Below are positions 44,112 through 54,419 of a stretch of DNA of 64,000 bases, piece after piece. Position 1 is the first letter of the stretch. Each line of letters opens with the position of its first letter. Made by a program: the position numbers and the translations under genes. Where the stretch lies: positions 2,480,001 to 2,544,000 of the forward strand of contig CP087206.1 of NCBI GenBank assembly GCA_020912385.1, written 5' to 3'. Below the pieces are notes generated by a model. The model was given only the letters and a program-made list of their open reading frames with translations, was not told the DNA's origin and did not search any database. This DNA comes from Neofusicoccum parvum (taxonomy: Eukaryota > Ascomycota > Dothideomycetes > Botryosphaeriales > Botryosphaeriaceae).

Positions 44112-45533
44112 ATGATGGGTCCGCCGCCTCTACCTAAGACACCAGCGTCTCCAGCCTTGCAGCAGCCACACTCATCAGCAGTCGGCGATGCTGCTCCCAC
44201 TTCCCCCTCAGCAACGGCTGTCGGATACAGCAACCCCTACCAGCTGCAAGGACCAGACGCGCGACAGAACCAGGAGCCTGCTAATTCTCCCGGTGTACGG
44301 CCTGGATTCGTGGATATCTTGGACGAGCTAGAAGAAAATGGAGACAGCGTCGCCTCTGAGGATCACAATCCGAGCATGGTAAAGCAGAGAAGTCATCCGC
44401 CGTCTCGGTCCACGGCTGCGTTGGGGATCTCACGCGCCGAAGACCATGAGCCACACGAATACTTTACGACTCCACAGAATCGACATCAAAACGTACTGGA
44501 AGCGCGAAAGGTCTCGTCGATATTGCAACCCCCGCTTCCAAGTGTTCTACACTCGTCATCCCAAGTCCAAATCCCTTCCGCCAGGCGCGATGGCTCTCGT
44601 CCACTTCCTCCTCATGAGCCGTCTATCCAAGAAGCCATGGATGCCACCATCAAGCATAGCTCGCCTCAAGCTGCACAGCCTCAAGAAATGACGCGCCGGG
44701 CCGAACCTGTCGAAGCCCACCACCACACCGCACAGGGAACGACAGCCACCCCGCCGCAGCACCACCACCCGCGCACGCCACTAGCTCCTCAACCCCGCCA
44801 TCCGCCGACCCAGGCCGCCTCCCCACAGCCGTCTATCTCCCCACAGCACCCGGACCCGCTCCAGCACGAAAGCGCCACCTCACCCGCGCCGCCGTCTCCG
44901 CGCCCCAGAACGCCCCCGAACCACCTCGCCGCCACTAACGCCCACCCCCCGCCAGAACCCCCGTCCCCGGTCCCCGGCTTCGACCGCATCCTGCGCACCT
45001 TCCTTTCCACGCGCGGCGCACCAGCTGCGGCGAGGCTGCACCATTATATCGAAGCGCGCGGTGGCAGCGCAGCCGGGCTGCAGGTCGAGATCCTGGACCT
45101 GATCGAGCGGATGCTGGGGGAGGAGGAGGAGCGGGCGGCGAGGCCGGTGGAGGCGGGGGTGCGGTGGTGGGGCGAGAGGGTGGAGTTGATGAGGGTGGAG
45201 CGGGGGGTGGGGGATGGGCTGAGAGAGGAGGAGGAGGAGTGGGAGGAGGAGGACGACGACGAGGAAGAGGAGGAGGAAGAAGAATGTGAGTGCGAGAATG
45301 AGGCTGAGAGGACGCCGTACGCCACATCGTCGGCGCGGCGGGGGTATGAGAACGGCTTGTTTCGCCACTTTGACCTCTTGGCTGCGTACGAGGAGGGGGT
45401 GTGGAAGGGGGAGGGCCGCGCGTACAGGACGTTTTTGAATCCGTATAATGCGGATTACGAGTCTCCGTATTATGTGACGCCACTGCCGCATACGCATAAT
45501 CCGTACATCCCAACTGGACCGCGTGGTTTGTGA
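44112..45533 (+). CDS. Pro-rich and Glu-rich protein of unknown function
   Basis: Single-exon frame, 473 residues from MMGPPPLPKTP; I prefer this start because an A-rich leader precedes it, but an in-frame ATG at 43881 would add 77 residues. Residues 1-290 are low-complexity, rich in Pro, Ser, His and Gln. A helical segment follows (FDRILRTFLSTRGAPAAARL ... EILDLIERMLGEEEE), then a long acidic run of Glu/Asp (about 370-400), and a C-terminal aromatic segment (NGLFRHFDLLAAYEEGVWKG ... NPYIPTG) that may be the conserved part. No membrane helix or signal peptide. Function not recognised. Confidence 0.6.
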   Translation: MMGPPPLPKTPASPALQQPHSSAVGDAAPTSPSATAVGYSNPYQLQGPDARQNQEPANSPGVRPGFVDILDELEENGDSVASEDHNPSMVKQRSHPPSRSTAALGISRAEDHEPHEYFTTPQNRHQNVLEARKVSSILQPPLPSVLHSSSQVQIPSARRDGSRPLPPHEPSIQEAMDATIKHSSPQAAQPQEMTRRAEPVEAHHHTAQGTTATPPQHHHPRTPLAPQPRHPPTQAASPQPSISPQHPDPLQHESATSPAPPSPRPRTPPNHLAATNAHPPPEPPSPVPGFDRILRTFLSTRGAPAAARLHHYIEARGGSAAGLQVEILDLIERMLGEEEERAARPVEAGVRWWGERVELMRVERGVGDGLREEEEEWEEEDDDEEEEEEEECECENEAERTPYATSSARRGYENGLFRHFDLLAAYEEGVWKGEGRAYRTFLNPYNADYESPYYVTPLPHTHNPYIPTGPRGL

Positions 45534-45882
45534 TGGGCTGGGGATGTGAGGGGGGAGATGGCATAAAGAGATGTTGGGTTGACTTTGTGATGGCATCGGT
45601 CTGGTCATCTGCTTGAATGGGAAACGTAGACAACTGAGAAAGAAGACTTCAACATAAATAATGGACAAAGTAGTTGGACGGGTAGTAGATATTGAGCGGT
45701 TGAGCCAACAAAGAAATGGACAGTTTGCTCGCACTCAGATCGTGCACAAAGGGCTCCTTCTCAAACTCACGGGTGCAAACCAAAACGAGGGCGTTGAGCA
45801 GGCAGACGCATCAAACCAACGAAGAAGCTCATACACCAACCCACCCGATCCAGAGACCCACCCCAAGCGCCTCCCACTCCCC
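45534..45882. other. convergent intergenic region
   Basis: About 350 bp between two convergent genes. No gene or repeat seen. Confidence 0.45.
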
Positions 45883-46581
45883 CTAACCACACCATCCCCC
45901 CGGCGGCCCCACCGTCCCCCCGGCACCACACTGCACGCCCACCGCATCCACCCCTCCCCCGCTCACATCCGTCTGGTACGTCGTCTCCCCACACCTGTAC
46001 CCGACGTCCGCGCCGCCGCGGCAGAACACCGCGCAGCAGTCCGAGCCCTGCTGCTTCCAGACATAACTGCGCGCGCGCCAGGGGAGCGTGTAGTTGCCGG
46101 GGCGCGTGACGTTGTAGCTGGCGCCCGTGAAGGAGGTCGAGGCGTGGAGGGTGAAGTAGAATGCCGCTGTGGCGTTGCCGGTTCCAGTGGTTGTGGGGGT
46201 GGTTGCTGCGACGGTTTTCGTCACCGTCGTGGTCGTGGTTGCGGTGGCGGCGGCGGTGTGCTTGGCGGAGATGCTGCTGCCGACGCCGCCGCCTATCGCG
46301 GCGCCGGTGAGGAGGAGGATGACGAGCGCGAGGGTGAAGAATAACGTGGGTGCGCAGCCGCAGATCTTGCGCTGGGTAGTGGCGATGCGGTTTTCTGGCG
46401 GCTCGGATAGCTGTTTGTCTGAGGCGGTGGGTACGGCTTCGGGGAAGTCGTTGTCGACGGGGTATTTTGGTTCTTCGAGGTAGGTTTGAGGGGCGTTGAG
46501 GGCGGCACGGTCAAGCATGGAATTGTGAGGATGGAGAGTGCCGGCAACTGGCGAGGACGGGAAGTTGACGTCTCTATTCAT
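45883..46581 (-). CDS. single-pass membrane protein with ICGC motif and Cys-rich outer domain
   Basis: 232 residues from MNRDVNFPSSPVAGT. A cytosolic N-terminus of about 85 residues contains YLEEPKYPVDND; a basic stop-transfer segment and KICGCAPT precede one membrane helix (LFFTLALVILLLTGAAIGGG). After a Thr-rich stalk comes an extracellular domain with six cysteines and N-glycosylation sites (DCCAVFCRGGADVGYRCG ... GVQCGAGG). No catalytic motif. The next gene on the same strand shares the EPKY segment and the ICGC-helix arrangement, suggesting a local duplication. The outer domain could bind ligands or be a small effector-like fold; this is speculation. Confidence 0.65.
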   Translation of the reverse strand: MNRDVNFPSSPVAGTLHPHNSMLDRAALNAPQTYLEEPKYPVDNDFPEAVPTASDKQLSEPPENRIATTQRKICGCAPTLFFTLALVILLLTGAAIGGGVGSSISAKHTAAATATTTTTVTKTVAATTPTTTGTGNATAAFYFTLHASTSFTGASYNVTRPGNYTLPWRARSYVWKQQGSDCCAVFCRGGADVGYRCGETTYQTDVSGGGVDAVGVQCGAGGTVGPPGGWCG

Positions 46582-47550
46582 AGCTCTTATAAGGATGGAC
46601 GTGAAGGTTTGGCGGTAAGATTTGCGGGTCGTAGGAAAATGGAAGAAATTTGATCGACGTGATGGATGAGCTCCAAGGCCTCTAAGTGCTGGCTGATAGT
46701 GGCTAAAATAAGAATACAACAAAACGTTGCATTGCATCAAGCAGGAGGTAATCTTGAAGCGTAGTACAAAGTAGGAAATCGGTTGTGGCTTGGTATGTCC
46801 TGTCGTCCCTTTTTGTGGGCGGTCCCTGTTCCACAGAGAACCTCGCAATTCCTCAATTTAGTCTTCCCAAGCTCCTCCCCGATCCACAGCAAGCACTAAG
46901 ACCGGAGTCGTTGGCCCATAGCCCTATCCTATTCCTCTGGTATCTTCTCGCCAGAGTAAGGCGATATCTGCCTCAGAACGCGCCACGGCTGAAAGGAAAA
47001 TGAGCCGTGTGACCGAACTTGGCAGACGCGAGAGCTGATGGCGCCTTGGCTTGAAACGGTGTGTTGGTGCTCCGATCGCCGACGGTTGTACAGATGGTAC
47101 TAAAGTTCGGAGCGGCTGTTCTCAGTGGATGGCGAGAAGCCGGGATCGTCGAAGAGCGTCATGCCAAGGCGGCATGCCGACAGGGGAAATCGGTGGTCGT
47201 CTTTAAATAAGTTCGGCGTCCAGAAACTGGTTTGCCGTGTGTAACGCCAACAGCGCGATCTGTCTCAGGCTCCGTTTATGAGAGCAGGCAAAATGCCGTT
47301 ACGCCAATCCGACCCGGCGGGTATCTCTCTTGCCCAAAAACTCAAGTACTCCAAAATCGAAAAGCAATAGCCCAGACGCCACTCAAGAGCTCAGTCTTTG
47401 CTGTTCATACAGCAAACCATCCAGTGGTGATGCGTCCTCCTCCACATTGAACAGGGAAAGTTTTGTGGAAAATTCTCCAATGCTGTCCCGCTGTCAGCGT
47501 TAGTTGGTAAATTCCAGAGATGCAGCGGACCTTTAAGAGGAATACACACC
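46582..47550. other. intergenic region
   Basis: About 970 bp between the two ICGC membrane-protein genes. It includes the promoter of the first gene and possibly a 3' exon of the second: a GTGTGT...CTAAC...GACAG intron-like pattern lies near 47476-47550, but the exon it would join (ending near 47391) has no recognisable sequence. Confidence 0.4.
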
Positions 47551-48066
47551 TCATGTCGTCTTGTTTTTATCATTTTGAACAGGGATGACACCACCAGCGA
47601 TGGAAGCAGCAGTACCAATGGAAATTGCCAACGCAAGAGACAGCCAAAACACTGGCTGACTACATCCGCAGATACGCTTCTTGCGCTTCCTCGTGTCCTT
47701 CTTGTTCTTGCCTTTTTCGAGATCAATGGTGGAGAAGTCCACGGTAGGTGCTCTTGTCAATGACACTCCATCTTCGCTGCCACGGCTGATTGGGTAGGTT
47801 CGGTAGGTTGGTGCGGGTGTTCTTGGAGTGTTCGGCGAAACGGGGCTAGCATTGCTGGAGGTCGAGTCTTCGGCGAGATACTTGGGCTCTTCAAAAGCAA
47901 TGACTTGGGGAGCCTCGTTCCAGTTGCCATCGGTCGAGTACCTGTTCCCTTGATTGACGGGCTGCAGGGCCTCGGAGATCTTCGGGTCATACGGAGAGGC
48001 GAGCTGGAGGCCCTCGCTGACCGCCGGATCGTAGTTGGGGACAATGGCCGACTTTGAAATAGACAT
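47551..48066 (-). CDS. single-pass membrane protein related to its neighbour (ICGC motif)
   Basis: 171 residues from MSISKSAIVPNYDPAVSEG. A polar N-terminus contains a repeated phrase (YDPAVSEGLQLASPYDPKIS) and FEEPKYLAEDS; then a strongly basic stretch (KKDTRKRKKR), ICGCSQP and a membrane helix (FWLSLALAISIGTAASIAGG). Unlike the neighbour at 45883-46581, it ends only about 14 residues after the helix and has no outer domain in this model. Either it is a shortened relative, or a donor inside the last codons joins to the downstream exon noted near 47391-47480. Function unknown. Confidence 0.55.
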   Translation of the reverse strand: MSISKSAIVPNYDPAVSEGLQLASPYDPKISEALQPVNQGNRYSTDGNWNEAPQVIAFEEPKYLAEDSTSSNASPVSPNTPRTPAPTYRTYPISRGSEDGVSLTRAPTVDFSTIDLEKGKNKKDTRKRKKRICGCSQPVFWLSLALAISIGTAASIAGGVIPVQNDKNKTT

Positions 48067-48882
48067 GGCGAGGGTCTGGTCTGTCTGGGGGCCGTTATGC
48101 GGGGGCGGAAACGTGGGAACCGGCGAGGCTGGAGGAAGACAAGAGGAAGGCTGTTATACGGCAGACAGGAATAGGAGCCCGATGACTCGCACGTCATGAG
48201 GCGGACAGGGTTCCAGTATCAACATTGCGCGTACTTGCAGACAAAATTTGTCGGACTCGAACGATACGCGCTGGAAACCTTGGCCATTTCCAAGAAGGGA
48301 ATCGACTTTATCTAGACCTGGAGGCGCTGGGATTCTCGGAGCGGTAAGGCGAGGGCTAAGCCTCTGACAAATGTGCCGGTACGAGCTGCGAATGCGAGCA
48401 CGAGCTACGAGTGCGCGTATTGCATGGAAGACCGAACTATCCATACACGCTAGAGTCAGAGTAATAGGCCAACGCAGGGACCAGACGCAAAGCGTATTGT
48501 CTTGCACTCATTCCCGGGCTGGCGTCCATGGAAGCTTCGATGACTCGGGCGACAGTGGGCTGGCGTTGGTTGGCGTCTTGGGCCTTGAGGCAATTTACCG
48601 GTGCACCCAGATTTCGGCCGCCAGGCTCTCGCGACAGAAGCAGCTCGTGGAAGTTGTCTTGCTGGAGGTACGGCGCGGTTGCCATGCCGCACACGTCGAC
48701 GTGGTTGAGAGAGTGGTGGCGGGCCGTGCAGGGACTGGAGCGCTGGGCGCCTCGGACCGCGCTCGTGTCTCGCTTTCCGGTCGCGCGTCGCACGCGTCAA
48801 CCCGAGCAACCCGAGCGCCGTTTCTTGCTCCTCCGCCCAACACCGCGACTCGGCACCCCGTCCAGCCTATAACTCTGCAACA
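48067..48882. other. divergent intergenic region
   Basis: About 815 bp. Long open frames on both strands overlap one another and the CTF8 leader and have no motifs. No supported gene. Confidence 0.5.
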
Positions 48883-49320
48883 ATGCCCAGCGTGCCGCTG
48901 CACCCTCCGCCCGCGTCGTCATCGACTGCGCCCGCCGTCGAGAACCTGCTGCCCCAGCTGCTGCACACCCCGTCCGGCCTTGCCATCCTGGAAATCCAAG
49001 GCACCATTCATTCCTCCGCCGCCCATCCCGACCCCGATGCCGCCCCGCCGAACACCCACATGCCCGTGGGCAAGCTCGTCTTCCCTCTCTACTCGCCCAG
49101 CGATCCGCCTGAGAATACCGCCTGGATGAAGCGTGTCCACATGTATGTCGGCAAGCACCAGCGCATGACTGGCGAGGTTAAGAAGCTGCCCAAGCCGCTG
49201 GGAGTCATTCGACGGAAGCCGGGCGGCGAGGAGGATGGCCAGGAAGAATTGGAGATTATGGAAATCATCCGGCACAAGATCGTCTTCTCTTCTCGCCCTG
49301 AGCCTGTGAGCGGCGGTTGA
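48883..49320 (+). CDS. CTF8: Ctf8, subunit of the alternative Ctf18 clamp loader
   Basis: 145-residue single-exon protein. Ctf8 with Dcc1 and Ctf18 forms the alternative replication factor C that loads PCNA and supports sister-chromatid cohesion in the nucleus. Family landmarks: LPQLLHTPSGLAILEIQGTI, the hydrophobic strand VGKLVFPLY, GKHQRMTGEVKKLPKPLGVI and the C-terminal MEIIRHKIVFSSRPEPV. Length is close to the yeast protein. The start is the first ATG after a short C-rich leader (48883). Confidence is high from the ordered motifs. Confidence 0.88.
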   Translation: MPSVPLHPPPASSSTAPAVENLLPQLLHTPSGLAILEIQGTIHSSAAHPDPDAAPPNTHMPVGKLVFPLYSPSDPPENTAWMKRVHMYVGKHQRMTGEVKKLPKPLGVIRRKPGGEEDGQEELEIMEIIRHKIVFSSRPEPVSGG

Positions 49321-50178
49321 GCAAGTCCCGCGCCAAGCTGCGAGCAGACCATGACGCGCATCACGTGCGCGTTTTGCATCGGAGTCAAGTCTGAGCTGGA
49401 CCATCGCGACGAGAAACCGCCGTCAAAACCGGGCTTGTAACGGAAGGACTCAGCTGGAGCTCAAAACTCAATGGCCTTCTCCTGTCAACATTTTCGAGAG
49501 GTCTGTTTATGGGATAGGCGCCCGTGAAGCCCTGGGACTGCTTCGGAAAGGCTCTACCGGCTCATACGCGGCCACGGCATCGATTGAACATGTCCACGGG
49601 CCCTGCAGTTCTTAGGCGTGGGGAAAAGATGGGAAGGATAGTTCCAAGCTTAAACTCCACAACCGCGAGAAACGAATTCTCGTCTGCTGATTGAGGCTCT
49701 TCATCGAGCTGAGCAGGTCCGTCACGCCAATGGCTATGTTCTGTAGCGGCACCAAATAAGCGCCAAGTCTTCGTATGCGAAGCTACGGGGCCGTGCCGTA
49801 GGCTACGTGGTGTTCGCGATGGTTTTAATCCTCTAATAAGAATGAGGCTTTGGAGGGCGGTGACAGGGCAAAATCCACTCAGCACAGGGTACCGAGACAT
49901 GGGAGCCACGATTCCTAAGGTCTTAGCCACCAAAGCCAACCAGTCAAAGAGCGCGGAGACACCTCGGGTAGGGGCCAAACCAATCAGCATACAGGACTAA
50001 TAGCCTCGCGGCAACACCACGTACACAAGACCAGGGTGCCGCAGATAGGGTCTACCGCCATGCGGCTCAAAATGCGACAACTCATCCCACATGGCCTCAG
50101 CCTCGCGAATCCAGATCGAAACAACCCGTGTTTTCTCCATCTTTTGTCTGTCTACCTGCCTTCTTCCCTGTCCATTTA
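49321..50178. other. intergenic region
   Basis: About 860 bp. A minus-strand open frame (49562-49990) has no recognisable content. The right end is the promoter of the large membrane protein. Confidence 0.45.
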
Positions 50179-52203
50179 ATGGACATGAGTGATAGTGCCA
50201 ACGTTGCGACCACAGTCGGCATCTGGGTTGCCGTCGTGGTTGTGTTAGTAGCCATTGTCGGCGTCGGCGGACCTCTCCTTGTTTACAAAGTCTCCAAAAC
50301 GGAGCGACATCAGGCCCTAAGCTCCGTCCGTGATAGTGATGGATACATCACTCAAGGATTACGGTTAAGCAAGTCTGTCAGAATTCTTCGTCAGGTCAAA
50401 GCACCGATCCTAGCATACGAGCCAGATTTCAACCCCGAAGAACCCGACCCAAACGTTGGCCGCCCCTCGAAAGCGAAGTCGACAAAGGCTCATTTCCGAA
50501 GATTTTTCGAAGCCATCAAGGAACAGAGCCCAAGAGACACGCCGAACTACCACGGAGATACACCTCTACAGCTTGACACTGATGCCAAGTCTCTCGGTTG
50601 TAGGTCAACGACCTCGTGGGTCCGGCTTGGCAAGCTCCTGGAAGCTTATCCGCAACTTTCACTCGAACGAGGCGACACCCTCCGGATTGAAAAGAATCAA
50701 ACTTTCCTTCCGGTCCACCGTCTTTGGATCTTGACTTTCGGCTTGGTTGGAAGATATGGAAAACGCAGTGAAGACAGCATCGTGTCCCGATCAGCCAAAC
50801 CACGCGACGCAGCAGCTGGAGCAGATCCAATTCCAGCCCAGAGTGCCTATCACGCCTTAGGAGGACCACCCTTCATGCAACCCGCTGATGCCGAGCAGTG
50901 CTTGCTTCGCGGTATCACAGGCGCCATCTTTCCTTGCCGCGACGGTCCCAGCTCTTCCTACATATTCAGCGCCCACGACAAACCCTACCTCCAAGGCATC
51001 GTTCCTGATAAGCTGTCTCTCCGCAGTCTTTTCTGGCTTGCGCTCGGAGCAATTCCTCGCGGCGAAGGTGAAGTATACAGCATGATAGACCTCGAGACGC
51101 CAAAGACCTGGACACCATCGAGAGACGGCTTCGACGACAATTTTCCTACCTCGACCGAATCCAACGGGGGTATAGCCATGACGTCCTTGACACGTCCCGC
51201 TCACGAAGCCAGCAACCATCGCCACCCCCCAAACTCTCCGGCTCTACGCCGCTGCAGATTCGTCAAGATCTCTGACGTGAGCGGTCTCCCCTTCGACATC
51301 CTCCACCGCTTCGGCGGCGGCCGCCAAACCGTCTTCGGTCTCGAAGAAGTCCCGCTGGACTCTCCAGAAGCCTCCGCTCCCGCCGACACGTGGGTCACGC
51401 TCCCCGGCTGCAGCCCCAACGCCGCGCCCGAGTGGCAGCTCCGGCGGTCAGACGCGCAGTTCCTAGCGCGGCGACTGCTCGGGCTGAGCTGGAGCGCCGA
51501 GGGCTACCTGTTCGGGCGGCACCGGGCCACGCGGCTGTGGCGGTTCCTGTCGGCGGCGGCGGCCGAGCTGCCCGGGCTGCTGGAGCGCGCGCGCCAGCAC
51601 GTCGAGCTGCTCGGCGAGGGCGAGGCCGACCGCGCCCGCCTGCGCGACGTCCTCGACCACGCCCTCCCCGCCAGCGACCGCCAGCTCCTCGACCGAGCCG
51701 GCACCGCCGCCCTCGTCGCCGCCCTCGCCGCCTTCGACGTCCGCCTCGCCCGCGCAAAGCCTGAGTCCGTCGTCGCGGAGCTGGTCGGCGTGCTGGTCCT
51801 GACCGACGCTGAGTTCAGGGCTCTGGTTGCGCAGAGCAGCAGGCATCTCGGTGCCGCGACCGCGGCGGCGTCGTCCACCGCGGCTGCAGATGCGTCCGCG
51901 TCGCCGGTCGCCGGCGGGAATGTGGTGACGTTCGATCGCCGCGCGTCCGCCGTGCTGGTCCCGTCGGCGTTTGGCGTGCGCCAGGCGTTCGCGGTCGACC
52001 TGGAGAGGCTGTACCACGCGAACGGGACGACGCAGAAGTTCTTCAGGGAGGAGGGGCGGAACGTGATCGAGGCGGGGTTGCGGGTGGTTATACTGGCGGC
52101 GCTGCGGGCGTGTTGCGTGAGTGCGTTGTTGAGGGGGGCGTGGAGTAGCGAGGCGTTGTTTAGGTTTCTGGGGCAGTGTCCGGAGGGGGTGGTGTTCTCG
52201 TAG
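50179..52203 (+). CDS. large fungal protein with N-terminal membrane helix, unknown function
   Basis: Single-exon, 674 residues from MDMSDSANVATTVGIWVAVV. One N-terminal hydrophobic helix (VGIWVAVVVVLVAIVGVGGP) is followed by a basic segment VYKVSKTERHQALSSV and VRILRQVKAPIL; the rest is soluble. This layout occurs in many unannotated Pezizomycotina proteins that are abundant near accessory loci. Base use changes strikingly along the gene: the first 1 kb is moderate in GC while codons after about 51240 are extremely GC-rich with Ala, Arg and Leu runs (AAAAELPGLLERARQH). The domain near the C-terminus (NVVTFDRRASAVLVPSAFGV) has no family I can name. Confidence 0.65.
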   Translation: MDMSDSANVATTVGIWVAVVVVLVAIVGVGGPLLVYKVSKTERHQALSSVRDSDGYITQGLRLSKSVRILRQVKAPILAYEPDFNPEEPDPNVGRPSKAKSTKAHFRRFFEAIKEQSPRDTPNYHGDTPLQLDTDAKSLGCRSTTSWVRLGKLLEAYPQLSLERGDTLRIEKNQTFLPVHRLWILTFGLVGRYGKRSEDSIVSRSAKPRDAAAGADPIPAQSAYHALGGPPFMQPADAEQCLLRGITGAIFPCRDGPSSSYIFSAHDKPYLQGIVPDKLSLRSLFWLALGAIPRGEGEVYSMIDLETPKTWTPSRDGFDDNFPTSTESNGGIAMTSLTRPAHEASNHRHPPNSPALRRCRFVKISDVSGLPFDILHRFGGGRQTVFGLEEVPLDSPEASAPADTWVTLPGCSPNAAPEWQLRRSDAQFLARRLLGLSWSAEGYLFGRHRATRLWRFLSAAAAELPGLLERARQHVELLGEGEADRARLRDVLDHALPASDRQLLDRAGTAALVAALAAFDVRLARAKPESVVAELVGVLVLTDAEFRALVAQSSRHLGAATAAASSTAAADASASPVAGGNVVTFDRRASAVLVPSAFGVRQAFAVDLERLYHANGTTQKFFREEGRNVIEAGLRVVILAALRACCVSALLRGAWSSEALFRFLGQCPEGVVFS

Positions 52204-54419
52204 GCGGAGGGGGTGACGAGGCGGGGATGGATGGTCTTGTCAGGGACTTGGTTGATGGAGGTTCTGTGGTATATGATGTGGTGATGGCGACTTTCTGGGG
52301 AAAGTATATTTTCATCGGTACATCTCTCACGTCACATGGGTAGACTTGCATGTGCAAGCGTCGTTCTTCCACGCGCGCATCGAAAACTTCTCGCTGTGCT
52401 GGTTTTAAACCCGCAGTTCTGTCCCCTTTCCACGAACAGTGAACAAGTACTCGGTGTGACCATTGTAATAAAACTTCGAGGATAAGAACGGCAACCCGAT
52501 CGACTCATTGGTGTTTTTAATCTTGTCTCACTAGAGATTTCACTCGTTTGGTGAGATTGGGGCAGGCTTACACCGGACGGCACGCTCTTCTTGGATCCCG
52601 GCCGTAGCCCATATATTCGCGCAGGAAGATGAAAGGAGGGAAGGCACCGATATGTCCTGTTGATGAAGATCACCACTTCCAGAAACCATGAGAACCAGCC
52701 TCTTTAACAGTATATTGTGTATCTTTACAGATGTGTGGTCAGAATGGACAAATTCAAGAGGAGGAGCCGCGACGGGTACCTAGTAGGTGTGATTCGGATG
52801 AAACCCGTTGCTGTCGCTTGCTGTCGTTTACTCGCTTAGAATTCCCAGCTAGGCTAGAAGTATTGCCTTGAAGTAACATACCAGGAATCCGAGGAGGGAC
52901 CACAGTTTCATTGGAGTGGGAGGGAAAGAGCCACGAGCACACTCCCGTTCATTGAGTCACATCCAGTCTGACACGTGCGTGGTGCAGAACCTTGCCGTGT
53001 CCCCGTTTTACTGGGCTAAAACTCTTGTGACGAGGACAAATCCAAAGAATCAATGTACATGCGTCAACAATGCCATATGCTCAGCGGATGACACTTCGAT
53101 TAATGTCTGTTGAGCCTGGCCTGTTGTGGCAGCTATACCACCTTTGGCCTTTTCAAGAGTACTAAAAACCGGAGCTTCTTCCCCGAATGCACTTGCTCCC
53201 CAAGAAGTTATTTCAAATTGAAACGTCTTAAATGGCCGCGCCAACGCAGGTATTTCGTCTTCATCCTTCTGCCAGTTCTCTACAGCACCCTTTTGTCAGC
53301 AAGTCAGTATGTGTCAACTCCAAGCCCAGGATTCTGTCAGTCACCAAGAACATGTAATGAAGATGATTGTCGTCTCTAGGCTCATGATGAGACAGTATGT
53401 AGTCATCTTCGAGGCATCGATCCACGCCACTACAACTCAGAAACCCAGATGGGTTGGGGCAAAGTCCACTGAAATGCGGTCCGATAAGTTGCTACCAAAT
53501 CCCGCACTAGATGGATTTAGTGTTTCTAAAGATGGAAACCCGCACAATCGGAAGACGTTGTTTTAAGCCCCCTATTCCGTTTCTTGCCCGCGAACACGGC
53601 AAGCGTCACACAAGACTGCCTCACCCCTGGAAGCGAAGAATTCACAAGCAATTCCTTTCACGAATTCTCTGTTTTCGAAACCACAAGACATGATCTACCA
53701 AACAGAATCCACCAAGCAAAGCTAAGTGAACGACGAGTTAAAATTGACTGGGGCTAGGTGTCTCTCTCTCCCTTGCCAAACCTTCCGGACTCCACGGAAA
53801 TAGCTTCAGGCAGCGTCTTCGCGCATACGAGGGGACAAGAACCAAAATTGCCGTCTGCCATCGTTTACTGAAAACATTGATGCTAGACTTTGACCTACAA
53901 TGGAGGTGATATACATGACAGAGACTTGGTTGCGGGCCCCTCCGGCGGAAGCTGACTTGAAGTAACAACTCCCGGAGACACAAGGACGAAAGTAAGTCAG
54001 CGGTAACAGTTCCTGGATAGACAACCAGTGAATCTTGCCAATACGCAACTTGTTGTTTGACGATGGTAGAGGGTGATTGGAGAGCAGTGGACCTTGAAAA
54101 GGGGAAATCATAAATCGGTCTATATCTTTGCTCCCTCCTTAATGCAGCGCTATCTCGACACACCATCATGTGAACAGATCTGAATCCTGACTTTCTACAA
54201 CCCCATTCTAACCCGGTCTCGGCGCTCCCCTCTCCTCAGAATTCTAGGCCACGACGGAGCCATGGGCTCGGTGGAAAGCCACGCCAACCGCCCGGAGTTA
54301 CCCATCCCGCAGAGGCACATCCAAAGCACCTCCATCACCGGGGCAGACAACCCATATGCAGCACTCCTCCACGCCACAACCCCAAATCCAAACATCACCA
54401 CAGCCCTCACCACCCCCTC
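52204..54419. other. intergenic region of 2.2 kb
   Basis: Short open frames only, none with a motif or clear splice continuation. AT-richer than the flanking genes. No supported gene, RNA or repeat. Confidence 0.5.

Noticed and set aside
48371..49129. 252-codon plus-strand frame
   Set aside because: Overlaps CTF8 in another frame and has a low-complexity Arg/Pro product.
53738..54169. 143-codon minus-strand frame
   Set aside because: No motif, mixed composition and no promoter or splice context; not enough to call a gene.
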